This document shows, piece by piece, positions 10,978-22,153 of a DNA stretch of 64,000 nucleotides (the first letter of the stretch is position 1; the number at the start of each line of letters is the position of its first letter). The position numbers were made by a program, and so were the translations under genes. The stretch spans positions 496,001 through 560,000 of the forward strand of contig JAGKQI010000102.1 in NCBI GenBank assembly GCA_018806915.1. Direction: 5' to 3'. Under the pieces are notes generated by a model. That model did no database searches, was not told the origin of the DNA, and worked only from the letters and a program-made list of their open reading frames with translations. The DNA comes from Phytophthora colocasiae (taxonomy: Eukaryota; Oomycota; Peronosporomycetes; Peronosporales; Peronosporaceae).

Positions 10978-12551
10978 ATGGCCGACGCTACCAAGAAAGA
11001 AGCTGTGGACCTTTCTGGAGACGGTGGTGTGCTGAAGGAGACGTATGTGGAGGGCTCGGGCGAGTTCCCGCCTGCTGGTGACGAGATTCGGGGTGCGTAG
11101 CCTCGTTGTTCGCTGGTAAATGACGTTTCTAACTTGAATTTTGTATGGTACTAACTGCCAGCCCACTACACCGGTACCCTGCTGGATGGCACGAAGTTTG
11201 ACAGCTCACGCGACCGCAACTCGGAGTTCAAGTTCGTGCTGGGCAAGGGCAACGTGATCAAGGCCTGGGACTTGGCCTTTGCCTCGATGAAAGTCGGCGA
11301 GGTACGACACAGGTTGATGCGAGTTGTGCTGGAGACGATGGACTAACTTTTTTTTTCTGAGTGCAGAAAGCTGTGCTGACGTGCAAGCCAGAGTACGCAT
11401 ACGGTGCCAGTGGAAGCCCGCCCAAGATTCCGGCCAACGCTACACTCAAATTCGATGTGGAGCTGCTGGGCTTCAGCCCTAAGGCTAAGGAAATGTGGGA
11501 GATGGACGCTGCGGAAAAGATCACTGAGGCTACGAAACTCAAGACTCAGGGAACGGAGCAGTTCAAGGGTAAGCAGTTTGACACTGCCGCCTCCACGTAC
11601 GCCAAGGCCGCCTCGTACATGGAGGATATGTACGACGTTGCTGATGAGGACAAGAAGACGATGAAGCAGCTGCAAACCACGTGTTTCCTCAACGCCGCCA
11701 TGGCTTACCTCAAGGTCGAAAACTACGCGGAGGCCGTGTCCGTCGCCACTAAGGCGCTAAACAATGATCCGTCTAATGTTAAGGCGTTGTACCGTCGTGG
11801 TGTGGGTCGCATGCACATGAACGATCTAGAGCGTGCTAAGGAGGATCTACTGGCCGCTGGAAAGCTGGATCCTGCCAACCGTGAGGTGCGTCGTGAGTTT
11901 GAGGTGCTCAAGAAGAAAATGAAGGACGCGCGCCAGAAAGAGAAGGCTGTGTTCGGTGGTCTGTTTGGCAAGGTGTCCATGTACGACGACAAGTCGGCCG
12001 TGGAGGCCGAACCTGTTCTGGACCCCAACAACCCGAAGGTGTTCTTTGACATCAAGATCGGCGAGGAAGATGCCGGCAAAGTTGTGATGCAACTGTACAA
12101 GGACGTGTGCCCCAAGACGGCTGAGAACTTCCGTGCACTATGCACCGGCGAGAAGGGCAACTGCTCGACTGGCCAGCCGCTGCACTACAAGGGTAGCTCG
12201 TTCCACCGTGTGATCAAGAGCTTCATGATCCAGGGCGGCGACTTCACTCGTGGTGACGGCACGGGCGGCGAGAGCATCTACGGCGAGAAGTTTCCGGACG
12301 AGAACTTCCGACTCAAGCACACGGAGAGTGGCCTGCTGTCGATGGCGAACGCCGGTCCGGGCACGAATGGGTCGCAGTTCTTCATCACGACTGTGCCCAC
12401 GCCTCACCTGGATGGCAAGCACGTGGTATTCGGCAAGGTGGTCGAGGGTTTCGAAGTTGTCAAGCGCATCGAAGGCCTCGAGACGGACAAGGGCGACAAA
12501 CCCGCGCAGCCTGTTGTCATTGCCGACTGTGGCATGTACGAGGAAGCATAA
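10978..12551 (+). CDS. dual-family immunophilin: FKBP-TPR-cyclophilin (three exons)
   Basis: Model: exons 10978-11092, 11162-11301 and 11367-12551; 479 residues. The order is an FKBP prolyl isomerase domain (~20-120, with [15 protein letters not shown] and [18 protein letters not shown]), TPR repeats (~145-274) and a full cyclophilin domain (~308-478). The cyclophilin keeps the catalytic arginine in [15 protein letters not shown] and the pocket motif [14 protein letters not shown]. The residue that is Trp121 in human cyclophilin A is His here ([12 protein letters not shown]), as in Cyp40-type proteins, which bind cyclosporin more weakly. FKBP-cyclophilin fusions of this order are known from Toxoplasma and other protists. 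TPR immunophilins usually act as Hsp90 co-chaperones, and a heat-shock element lies upstream. No signal peptide; probably cytosolic. Confidence 0.92.
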
Positions 12552-12788
12552 GCTGTAGTGATGATCCCATAGCAAATGCTACTACATAAACATGAAGGTA
12601 GCCATCTTAGTCTCAATTATTTCCGAAAATCGGCAACTTGCTTTTTATTGGTCAAAAACTGTCAGGCTCACTTGACTGGCCACAATCCTATAGGCGACGT
12701 CGCTTGGTGCATCGCCCACCAGTAAATTTCCCAGTGCGCAGCGGACGCAGGCAGAGAGCCCTTATCTCCTGCAGCTAGACTCGCCGCA

Positions 12789-15700
12789 ATGGACTCGGCC
12801 ACAGACCAGACCATTCTTCGTCATGAAGTGGCGGAGGTGGCCTTCGGCTTTTACAGCGATGCCGAAATCCGCGATTTGAGTGTGAAACAGCTCACGAGCC
12901 GCTTGAGCTTCGACCAGCTCAATAATCCCGTGGTGGGTGGTCTGTATGACCCAGCACTTGGCCCCGTAGACTTCAACATGATCTGCCCCACGTGCCACCA
13001 GACGCAGAAGGAGTGTCCTGGCCATTTGGGCCACATTGAGCTGCCTGTGCCTGTGTACAATCCTGTGCTCTTTGGTCAGATGCTCAATCTGCTTAAGCGC
13101 AAGTGCTTCACATGCCACAAGTTCCGCATAGCCAGCGCACGCTCGCGCGTGTTGCGCGTCAAGATCCTCCTATTAGACAATAACTTTGATGAGGAGGCAG
13201 CTCAGCTTAGCGAGCTGCTCGAACAGCGCAACGGTGTTGAGGATGAGCCTCCGCAGCGCACGTTCCAGCGCCAGCAAGCCATTCTGGATGAATATGAGCG
13301 CCTTGCATTGTCCAAGAGCTTCAGCAACACCAATGGCAAGACGCAGCTGCTAAAACCACTGCAGCGTACATCCGAGGTCATCCGTGAGAAGTTGGCGATC
13401 GAGTTCCTTAAGGGCATGAAGAACAAGTGTGAAAACTGTGGAGCCATCTCGCCTGCTGTTCGACAGGATGCTAACGCCAAGATCTTCCTGAAGGGACTTA
13501 GCGCGCGTTCACGCAAGGTGAACCGATCCAAGAACCTGACGGTGACGTCCGCGTTGGACACGATCCGTGGAAATGTATCTGACAACGACGATGGATCAGT
13601 GAGCGGTGATGACTCGGAGTCGGAAATGGAAGATGATGAGGACAAGTACGCAAACACGGAGGACTCGTCGTCGCGTAGCAAGTTTCTCCCCCCTCTCGAG
13701 GTGCAGTCTCAGCTGCAACTGATGTGGCAGAATGAGGACGGTCTTATGGAGCTTCTCTACGGTGACCGCAACATCGCCAGTGGCCGTGTTTCTGGCCGTA
13801 AGTCCAATGGTTGGCGCAAGTTTTTTCTCAACGTTATCCCTGTTGCGCCGTCTCGTTTCCGTCCTCCCGTGTTCATGGGAGACAAGCAGTTCGAACACGC
13901 CCAGAACTCGCACCTGTCGAAGATTATGACCCTCAGTGAGAGTATTGTTCAGAGTGACTACTACAAGCGCCAGGCCGCTACTACCTCGGACGAGGATGAT
14001 GCTGAGAAGGAGGAGCAGGTAAACCTCTCGCGCAAGCTTGCCTTGTGGACCGAGCTTCAGAATGCTGTAAATCTTCTTGTAGACAGCAGCAAGGCCAAAC
14101 CGGGTACCGAAGTTGCACAGGGTATCAAGCAGGTTATTGAAAAGAAGGAAGGTCTTTTCCGCAAGCACATGATGGGTAAGCGTGTGAACTACGCCGCTCG
14201 TTCGGTTATCTCTCCTGATCCGTACATCAGCACCAGTCAGATTGGTGTACCCCTTCGTTTTGCCAAGACCCTTACGTACCCTCAGCCTGTGACGCCGTGG
14301 AATGTGGAGGAAATGCGCCAGCTCGTTATCAACGGACCAGATGTGCACCCCGGTGCGAACTTCGTTGAGAGTGAGAATGGACGCCTGATTGATCTGAGCA
14401 AGCGAACGCCTCACCAGCGTGAGGCTATCAGTAAGACTCTTCTTACGCGCTCTGCCAGCGCCCAGGGCACGAGCAAGAACCGTGTGAAGCGTGTTTGGCG
14501 TCATTTGAAGACTGGTGATGTTGTGCTGATGAACCGTCAACCGACTCTACACAAGCCCAGTATTATGGCTCACACCACACGTGTTCTGACGAACCCAAAG
14601 ATGCAGACTATTCGTATGCATTACGCCAACTGTAACACGTTCAATGCCGATTTCGATGGTGATGAGATGAACATGCACTTCCCGCAAAACGAGCTGGCGC
14701 GGTCTGAGGCTTACAACATTGCTTGCAACGACAACCAGTACATTGTGCCGACTGATGGTTCGCCGCTGCGTGGTTTAATCCAGGATCATGTCGACTCCGG
14801 TGTGAAGCTCACTCAGCGTGACACGTTCCTCAACAAGGACATGTACATGCAACTTTTGTACAATGCCTGGGCTAGTATGGAGGATGCTGGTGTGGAGAAG
14901 GCGCATATCGAAACTGTGCCACCTGCTATTCTCAAGCCGGGACCGCTCTGGACAGGCAAGCAGGTGATTACCTCGGTGCTCAAGCTGTTGACCAAGGGCC
15001 TCCCGCCACTCAACTTGGACAGCAAGGCTAAGATTAAGGGTGACTTGTACGGCTCGGCTAACAACGAGCACATCGTGATTTTCCGCGATGGTGAGCTACT
15101 TCAGGGTGTGCTTGACAAGAGTCAATTCGGTGCTAGTATGTATGGCATGGTCCACGCATGTTATGAAGTGTACGGTGCTCGTATTGCTGCCGACTTCCTG
15201 TCTGCTCTTGGCCGCCTGTTCACGTGCTACCTGCAGTTTGCTGGTCACACCTGCGCTATGGAGGATTTGACGCTGAACACAGCTGCCGAAAAACGCCGTC
15301 ACAAGCTTGTTAAGGACTCGGAGGTTATGGGCGAGGAAGCTTACGCCGAGTTCGCTGGTCTTACGGAGCTGCTCGAGAAGAAGCGTGCATCTGAAAAAGA
15401 TGGCAAGAAGCGTCGTATGAACGAAGAAGAGCGCGCACAGATCCGTGATCGCATGCGTACGCTGCTATCTGGACCCGACGCTGATTACAACGCCAAGGCT
15501 CTTGATGCCCACATGATGGGCTGTGTGCACGGATCCAACAGTGACATTATCAAGACGTGTCTGCCCTCTGGCCAATCGAAGGCGTTCCCGAAAAACAACT
15601 TTTCTCTTATGGTGTTAACTGGTGCCAAGGGTTCCATGGTGAACCATTCGCAGATTTCGTGTGGTCTTGGCCAGCAAGCCCTGGAAGGTCGTCGTGTCCC

Positions 15701-18203
15701 CATTCTCTGCAGTGGTCGTTCGCTGCCATCGTTCGAGCCCTTTGACCCTGCTCCGCGTGCTGGTGGTTACGTTACGGATCGTTTCCTTACTGGTCTCCGT
15801 CCTCAGGAGTACTACCATCATTGTATGGCTGGTCGTGAAGGTCTTGTCGATACGGCTGTGAAGACCAGTCGTAGTGGTTACCTGCAGCGTTGTCTGATCA
15901 AGCACCTTGAAGACCTAAACGTTGGCTATGACCATACTGTGCGTAACAGTGATGGTAATGTTGTCCAATTCCTGTATGGCGAGGATGGAATTGACCCTGT
16001 TCAAAGCGCCATGCTGTCTGGTAAGGATGACCAGTTTAACTTCCAGGCGATGAACCACCGCAGTATTTCGCACAAGTATGGCATCAACGCGAAGTTTTTC
16101 GAGAAGACCAAGCTGGACATTATGAAGCCATTGAAGCTGCACCAGGAGGTCCGTGAGGCTAAGGAAAATGACTACGTCATTCCATCGTCAACGCTGAAGG
16201 TTGGTGTGAAGGTCATGGCTCGTCGCCTGAAGCAGGGTGAGACGAAGTGGAAGCGCGGCAACATCGAGTTGGGCTTCCATGCTGCTGAGATTGTGGCAGT
16301 TGCTGAAGAAAGCGAAGATGGACAGGAGTGTAAGTACGACATTAAGTACCTGGACACTGGCTTGAAGTCATTTGCCGTTCCTCGCACAACCAAGTTCAAG
16401 TCTAGCAAGCCGACAAACGCTACTCGTGCCATGTCTGGCCGAGTAGATATCATTAAGGTGACGTTTGAAGATCCAGTGATGCAAAGTCTGCCTCTGAACG
16501 AGCACGTGGGTTTGATCTCGGAGCGCATTCAGGACAAGCTGCGCAGTTACAACAAGCGTAACCCGTCGAACTGCTTGGAATTGAAGAAGAAAAAGAAGAA
16601 ATCTAAAAAGAGTAAGCACGCCGCAGACGACGTTGACCGTGAAGTTATGCAATCGAAGCACGTGGTGGGGCCTGATGCTTTCCAGCTGCTTGTGTGGGTG
16701 AACTACTTGCGTAGCATGGCTGCTCCTGGCGAAAACGTTGGTATCCTGGCTGCCCAGGGTATCGGTGAACCGTCGACACAGATGACGCTAAACACGTTCC
16801 ATCTTGCTGGTCACGGTGCCGCTAATGTTACACTGGGTATCCCGCGTTTGCGTGAGATTATTATGACGGCTAGTCAGAAGATGTCCACTCCAATGATGAC
16901 TATCCCTCTTCGCGATGATGTCGAGTCATCACGGGCACAGGAAGTGGAGCAGCGTCTGAACCAGGTTGCTCTTTCGGAGCTAATCAGCAACACGAACGGT
17001 ATTCGTGTGAAGGACCAGTTCCACAATAGTGAGAATGGTATCACATGGGTGCGCGACTACCACATCCGCCTGACTTTCTTCCAGCTGAAGGAGATCAAAC
17101 GTGTATTTGGACTGAAGGCCGACCAAGTGTTCAGCTCTGTCGGACGAGGTTTTGTTGGCAAGCTGCTTACACTTATCTCTCGTGAGATGAAGAAGAGTGG
17201 TGTGACCGTTTCTGCGGCGGCGGAGAAGAACAACTTCAGTGCTCCTTCTGGCTCAGATAGGAAAACGAAGAGTGGTGACGATGACGACGATGATGACGAG
17301 CAGGGCACGCTTCGCTTTGGCAGTCAGCGTGAGGTTCAGGGCTACGGCGAAATGGATGAAGAAGACGAGAAGATTCGCAAGTCGCAGATGGCCGATGACT
17401 CGGACATCGATTCTGATGATGAAAGTTCAGGCAACAAGAAGAGGACCACTGTGGATGGTTCGGATGACGAGGCAATGGAGAACGGCTCCGGAAACCAGCA
17501 AAAGAAATCTTTTACTGCTGACGGTATGGAGTCTCTTGAGGTCCCGAACAGTGTGCGCAAGAACCCCTACTTCGTATTCTGCGGACGCAACGACAAGGAG
17601 AACTTTGTGGAGCTGCACCTGCGTTTCCCTACGCACTCCAAAACACTGCTGATGGTACCGCTCGTTGAGAAGGTTGCCAAGCAGGTGCTGGTACAGTACT
17701 GCCCGGGAATTTCGCGATGCTACCTGATTAACCAGCGCATTGGTGAGGCACAGGAGGAGAAACCGTGCGTACAGACAGAAGGTCTTAACTTCCAGGAGAT
17801 CTGGGGCTTCGATGATATTCTGGATGTCAACAGCCTCGCTACCAACGACATCTACCAGGTGCTACAGACATACGGTGTAGAGGCCGCGCGTGCTAGTGTT
17901 TCCAAGCAGATCATGGACGTGTTCGGTGTGTACGGTATCAGTGTTGACCCGCGTCACTTGAGCTTGCTTGCCGACTACATGACCGCACAGGGCGGATACA
18001 TGCCGCTCAACCGCATGGGCATGAACAACAAGGGCTCATCTCTTCAGCAAATTACGTTCGAGACGTCCATGAAGTTCATGGCTCAGGCAGCTCTGGGTGG
18101 CCTGGTGGACAAGCTAGAGAGTCCGTCGGCCCGTATTGTGCTGGGCCAGCCACCGCGTGTGGGTACTGGCAGCTTTTCGCTTTTGCAGCCTATTGCATTA
18201 TAA
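12789..18203 (+). CDS. RPA1: DNA-directed RNA polymerase I largest subunit (A190/RPA1)
   Basis: One uninterrupted frame of 1,804 codons. It is the catalytic subunit of Pol I, which makes the large rRNA precursor in the nucleolus. The metal-binding loop NADFDGDEMN gives the three catalytic aspartates at 621, 623 and 625. N-terminal zinc ligands (CPTCHQTQKECPGHLGH) and the clamp sequence YNPVLFGQMLNLLKRKCFTC point to Pol I rather than Pol II or III. Acid-rich loops near ~255-300 and ~1495-1580, typical of A190, are present, and there is no heptad CTD. About residues 1132-1203 form a Tudor-like insert (VGVKVMARR ... KYDIKYLDTG) that I do not know from yeast or human A190. The gene is 237 bp downstream of the immunophilin and ends 157 bp before a piggyBac element. 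Confidence 0.95.
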   Translation: MDSATDQTILRHEVAEVAFGFYSDAEIRDLSVKQLTSRLSFDQLNNPVVGGLYDPALGPVDFNMICPTCHQTQKECPGHLGHIELPVPVYNPVLFGQMLNLLKRKCFTCHKFRIASARSRVLRVKILLLDNNFDEEAAQLSELLEQRNGVEDEPPQRTFQRQQAILDEYERLALSKSFSNTNGKTQLLKPLQRTSEVIREKLAIEFLKGMKNKCENCGAISPAVRQDANAKIFLKGLSARSRKVNRSKNLTVTSALDTIRGNVSDNDDGSVSGDDSESEMEDDEDKYANTEDSSSRSKFLPPLEVQSQLQLMWQNEDGLMELLYGDRNIASGRVSGRKSNGWRKFFLNVIPVAPSRFRPPVFMGDKQFEHAQNSHLSKIMTLSESIVQSDYYKRQAATTSDEDDAEKEEQVNLSRKLALWTELQNAVNLLVDSSKAKPGTEVAQGIKQVIEKKEGLFRKHMMGKRVNYAARSVISPDPYISTSQIGVPLRFAKTLTYPQPVTPWNVEEMRQLVINGPDVHPGANFVESENGRLIDLSKRTPHQREAISKTLLTRSASAQGTSKNRVKRVWRHLKTGDVVLMNRQPTLHKPSIMAHTTRVLTNPKMQTIRMHYANCNTFNADFDGDEMNMHFPQNELARSEAYNIACNDNQYIVPTDGSPLRGLIQDHVDSGVKLTQRDTFLNKDMYMQLLYNAWASMEDAGVEKAHIETVPPAILKPGPLWTGKQVITSVLKLLTKGLPPLNLDSKAKIKGDLYGSANNEHIVIFRDGELLQGVLDKSQFGASMYGMVHACYEVYGARIAADFLSALGRLFTCYLQFAGHTCAMEDLTLNTAAEKRRHKLVKDSEVMGEEAYAEFAGLTELLEKKRASEKDGKKRRMNEEERAQIRDRMRTLLSGPDADYNAKALDAHMMGCVHGSNSDIIKTCLPSGQSKAFPKNNFSLMVLTGAKGSMVNHSQISCGLGQQALEGRRVPILCSGRSLPSFEPFDPAPRAGGYVTDRFLTGLRPQEYYHHCMAGREGLVDTAVKTSRSGYLQRCLIKHLEDLNVGYDHTVRNSDGNVVQFLYGEDGIDPVQSAMLSGKDDQFNFQAMNHRSISHKYGINAKFFEKTKLDIMKPLKLHQEVREAKENDYVIPSSTLKVGVKVMARRLKQGETKWKRGNIELGFHAAEIVAVAEESEDGQECKYDIKYLDTGLKSFAVPRTTKFKSSKPTNATRAMSGRVDIIKVTFEDPVMQSLPLNEHVGLISERIQDKLRSYNKRNPSNCLELKKKKKKSKKSKHAADDVDREVMQSKHVVGPDAFQLLVWVNYLRSMAAPGENVGILAAQGIGEPSTQMTLNTFHLAGHGAANVTLGIPRLREIIMTASQKMSTPMMTIPLRDDVESSRAQEVEQRLNQVALSELISNTNGIRVKDQFHNSENGITWVRDYHIRLTFFQLKEIKRVFGLKADQVFSSVGRGFVGKLLTLISREMKKSGVTVSAAAEKNNFSAPSGSDRKTKSGDDDDDDDEQGTLRFGSQREVQGYGEMDEEDEKIRKSQMADDSDIDSDDESSGNKKRTTVDGSDDEAMENGSGNQQKKSFTADGMESLEVPNSVRKNPYFVFCGRNDKENFVELHLRFPTHSKTLLMVPLVEKVAKQVLVQYCPGISRCYLINQRIGEAQEEKPCVQTEGLNFQEIWGFDDILDVNSLATNDIYQVLQTYGVEAARASVSKQIMDVFGVYGISVDPRHLSLLADYMTAQGGYMPLNRMGMNNKGSSLQQITFETSMKFMAQAALGGLVDKLESPSARIVLGQPPRVGTGSFSLLQPIAL

Positions 18204-18360
18204 GCACAAGTCGTCCACTACCACAAGCTCATATAGAAGTGCAGCAGGTACAACAAGAGCCATGTTCATATTTTCATGACTGCAACCTACAATATACACG
18301 TTCGTAAAGCTAGAGAAGAATTGCGTTGTCTTCTGCATTATTGGTAAGTAGTAGTATGAC

Positions 18361-18364
18361 TTAT
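18361..18364. repeat. left target-site duplication TTAT of the piggyBac-like element
   Basis: TTAT directly precedes the CCCC that starts the element and recurs directly after its right end at 22525-22528. piggyBac elements normally duplicate TTAA, so TTAT is a one-base variant. Confidence 0.65.
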
Positions 18365-18404
18365 CCCCTTGAACGCGAGAGCGTGGACCGTACATGTTAT
18401 GAGC

Positions 18405-18440
18405 AAAAGCTTAACGTGGACCGGTCCACGTTAAGCTTTT
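18405..18440. repeat. 36-bp perfect palindrome inside the left end of the piggyBac-like element
   Basis: Each arm is 18 nt (AAAAGCTTAACGTGGACC and its exact reverse complement) with no spacer, centred between 18422 and 18423. It contains TTAA in each arm and lies 40 bp inside the left terminus. It could be a transposase binding site or a nested insertion scar; both are inference. Confidence 0.85.
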
Positions 18441-18558
18441 TATCACTTAAAGTTTGAATGGCCCCATACAATTTTCAAGTCACCGAGGGGTAGGGAGGAT
18501 ACCCTATCCCTCCCGACAGCTCCCCAAACTTTGTCCGTTGCGGGTAAAGATCGCACAC

Positions 18559-21500
18559 ATGGACAGAGACCACCACAAAGGTAAGACACGTTCCTGCACA
18601 TCCCTCATATGTTACTGCAGTTTTCTGACCGCCATCCATTTTTCTCCCTCATTTCCAGAATCGCCGTGTGGAGCACAGATGGCCTTCCAGGCCAGGTGGC
18701 GGGAGCTCACAAAGCTCGGGTGGAAGGCCAGCAAACCAACAGGCCTCTCCAATGACTACACGTATGTGGTGCCGGGAAAAAAGAAGCGTGGCGGAGTCCG
18801 TGGGCAAGATTACTTCGTGGGTGAAGAGGAACTAATGAGGCACCTGGACAGTATTGACTTAGGTACGCTATGGCTCAGAACCATGAGTCTGGAGAGTTTC
18901 TAACAAATTGTGGTGTGATATAGCTGAACTAAGGGCACGTAACAGGAACGACATTGCACCAGCAGAGGCACCAGAGAAGCAGACGAGTATAGCGAGTGAT
19001 AGCGTTACCTGCAGAAGCCGTCCGGGCATCCCACGCCGTGGTAGAGGCAAAACCACCGCAGCTAGCTTACGACCCAACTGTCAACGCGGCGGATTAGACG
19101 CAGAGTCGGATGCAATCCAGCCTCCAACCGGTAGGACTGAACCATCCTGTATGTACAAGTTTGCGTCGTTCCTAATCGTGTATTGGCCTGCTATCATGTC
19201 CAGCAGACAACGTGGAAGAAGTAGAACCTGTCGTTTCGACCCCAGCCCCATCAACACCTTCTCGCAGCATGGTGGTCATTGGAGGTGTCTCGCCACACGA
19301 CACAGCTTATGGTGGTGAAGATGAGCTGAGCTCAGGACCCGACAATGATGGACACTCATCAGTTGGTAAGTTCCTGTATATACACGTTTAGCCATACATC
19401 TGACACTCACTAAGGTGTATACGTTTTGGTAACGTGGAGCACCTTCACCAGAGACTCGCCGTAACCTAAGTAGCGACTTCGGGAACGCTGCTGAGGCACT
19501 TGATCCACCCCCCTTTCAGATCACTCAGCGCGGAGGTCTCTCAACCACAGCCGAAGAGACAAAAGACGGCGAGACTCCAACTGATCCGGGTGCGCCAAAC
19601 TTGTACATACACGATTATCATTTGAATCTAACGTGTATGCTCATTCTATTTGATATGTGTAGTCGTTATCGACCCCGAAGGGACCAGCTCGGACGTTGTG
19701 CAGTATGCGTGTCTTGACTCAGATGGAGAGAACGATGAAGGCTCTGGATGGGACTACGACGAGCTCATTGAGAGGGCGAGCCGTACTACGGCATTGACGA
19801 AGATAATCCACCTCAGCCTGAGCTTCTGTTTGATTCATCGCTGTTGAACGCTGTTGGGGGCGTTGATCGGATCGCTGTGGGAAACGTGAAGGCGCCGTTG
19901 CTGAGACAAATGGCAAAGTATGGCTGGGGACCGCTGAAGAAGCAGACGCCGTATGAATACCTTATGGAGCCTTACGAGCCGCGACCATCGACAGGTATGA
20001 GGACGGACTATCCTAGATTGTATAACGGTGAATATGGACCTACCACACGGGCGTTGCAAGCTGCTGTCACGCCGTCGGGCGCCTTCTTCTATTTCATGAA
20101 TCCGGGACTTTGGGAAGATATTGCAAATGCTAGCAACGATTATTTTAATGAAAAGCTAGATGAGCGGGTTGAGGGCATCTACAACAAGCAAGTTGCCCGA
20201 GAGAAGAAGCATCCGGGGTTCAAGCGAAAGGAGCGCGTCAAAATCAAAGCTGACTTCGCCAAAATCGAGGCTACATCTGGACGAGAGCTGTGTGTCTTCA
20301 TCGGGCTGCTGATTGCGCGGACCATCTGCCCAAACAAAGAAAAACTGGAGAATCACTGGAAGACGACTACTGAAGGAGCAATACCGCGCGGATGCTTCGG
20401 TCAATACATGGTGCGAGACCGGTTCATGCACTTGTCAAGAAATCTTCACTTCAGCGATAACTCAGATCCAGAGGCTGTCAAAGATCGAGCATGGAAGCTC
20501 CGGCCCGTCATCAACTCCCTGCAACAACGATTCCAGGCTGGATACCTGCCGCCACCTGCGATGGCCTTCGACGAGGCCATGCTGCCTTCCCAGTCCAGCT
20601 TCAATCGAATGCGAGTGTTCATGAAAGATAAACCGCACCGTTGGGGAACGAAGCTTTTCATGCTGTGCTGCTCTACGACTGCGTATTGCATCAGGTGAGT
20701 CTCGAGTGGTCCGCCAGGGCCACAATTTTTTTTTGGTGCCAAAGTACCTTTATCGTGGACCGGACATACTAACATGAACTCTAACGTGTATCATACAGGT
20801 TTGAGGTGTACTGCGGGAAGCAAGAGCGCCCACGTTCTGGTACTTTGACCGACTATGATGCTGGCCCTGCTGCTGTTGTGAGGAATCTCCAAGAGGTATT
20901 CGGCCCTACTGGACCAGGAACAGGAGCCATGAGGCTCATCGTGACCGACCGTTACTATACGTCAGTGCCATTGGCGCTGCAGATGCTGACCATGGGATTC
21001 TACTCGATTGGGACTGTGCAAACAGACCGCCTGGGTCTGCCAGTGTCCATCGTTGGTGAAAAGAAAGAGGGCGAGAAGAAGAAGAAGAAACCTCCGAAAA
21101 ATCGACCGAAAACCATTGAGCGCGGCACGTTTGAAGTGGCGGACCACCTCCAAGTTCCTGGCTTACGAGCGCTCCGCTGGTGGGATAACAAGGCCGTTTA
21201 CATGCTGGCTTCTGGCGGTAGCGTAGAGCTTGATCGAGTTGTCCGGCGAGATAAGCTAAGTGGCGAACAAGCTGAAGTGGCGTGCCCCCGAGTACTCAAA
21301 GACTACCAGACACTGATGGGCGGCGTCGATGTTCACGACCAACTCCGCTTACAAAGGTAAGTCCACTAAGATGTATGTACACGTTATGCCACTATGCTAA
21401 ACGTGTATGTTCATGCTGTTCAGGTACTCGTTGCAGCTTGCGATAAAATACAAGAAGTATTACAAGTCCCTGTTCCTTGGGCTCGTTGACCTCGCAGTGA

Positions 21501-22153
21501 TCAACGCCTACATCGTCTACAATGCGCGTCGTGCTGCTGACGGCATGAAAAAGCTCAGCCATGTGAAGTTTCTCAAGAAGCTTCACTTGGAGCTTTGTCA
21601 GCTCCGTGATGAAGACTGGTTTGCACTGCGCAGCAATACAGACACCACGCCATCAAAGAGGCGTACGAAATCAACGTCGATAGGGCACAACCGAGTCCAG
21701 AATGACGAATGGCGGGTTGGCAACAACCAGACTGGGCGCAAGAGGAGGACGCGTGTGTGCAAGGTATGCTCTCTGCTGAAAGGGTCTGATGATGTGCGAG
21801 GCGGAGACTCCTCGGTATACTGTAGTGATTGCAAGCTCACCACAACGTCAAAGCGGCCCCAAGCATGGCGAGTATTCCTGTGCGACAAAGCCCGACGTGA
21901 GTACAACGGTGTGCCCATGACCTGCTTCGATATCTGGCATCGTGTGTGGAAGAACGGGACCCTGCTGCCGACGCTAGCGAGAAAGCGGAAGATCCGCGCT
22001 CGCACCCCTGCCAAGAACCGCTCCGAGGAAGAAGCTAGGTGGGAGAGTGAGGCGTCAAGCGGAAAATCAAGTGAAGACGAGGATGCTGGGGAGCCGGAGT
22101 CAGGAGGGCGACGTCAACCAAAGAGATTGTGCACCGACAATGCTGTGGACTAA
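18559..22153 (+). pseudogene. piggyBac-family transposase, eight exons, one frameshift
   Basis: Exons by frame continuity: 18559-18580, 18659-18862, 18924-19130, 19204-19365, 19440-19589, 19663-20694, 20799-21356 and 21424-22153. The three catalytic aspartates of the family sit in AFDEAML, VTDRYYTSV and GGVDVHDQL, all present. The C-terminus has a Cys-rich zinc-binding region (CKVCSLLKG ... YCSDCK) followed by a basic and acidic tail. At about 19768-19775 the frame shifts by one base: DYDELIE is in one frame and YYGIDEDNPPQPELLFDSS continues in another, which one lost G would explain. A 34-nt intron could also bridge this, but it is too short to be likely. The N-terminal ~290 residues are polar and Pro/Ser-rich. 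Except for the frameshift, it looks recently active. Confidence 0.85.

Noticed and set aside
13596..14540. A 314-codon minus-strand frame inside the Pol I gene
   Set aside because: Antisense to conserved polymerase sequence; its composition mirrors the codon use of the real gene.
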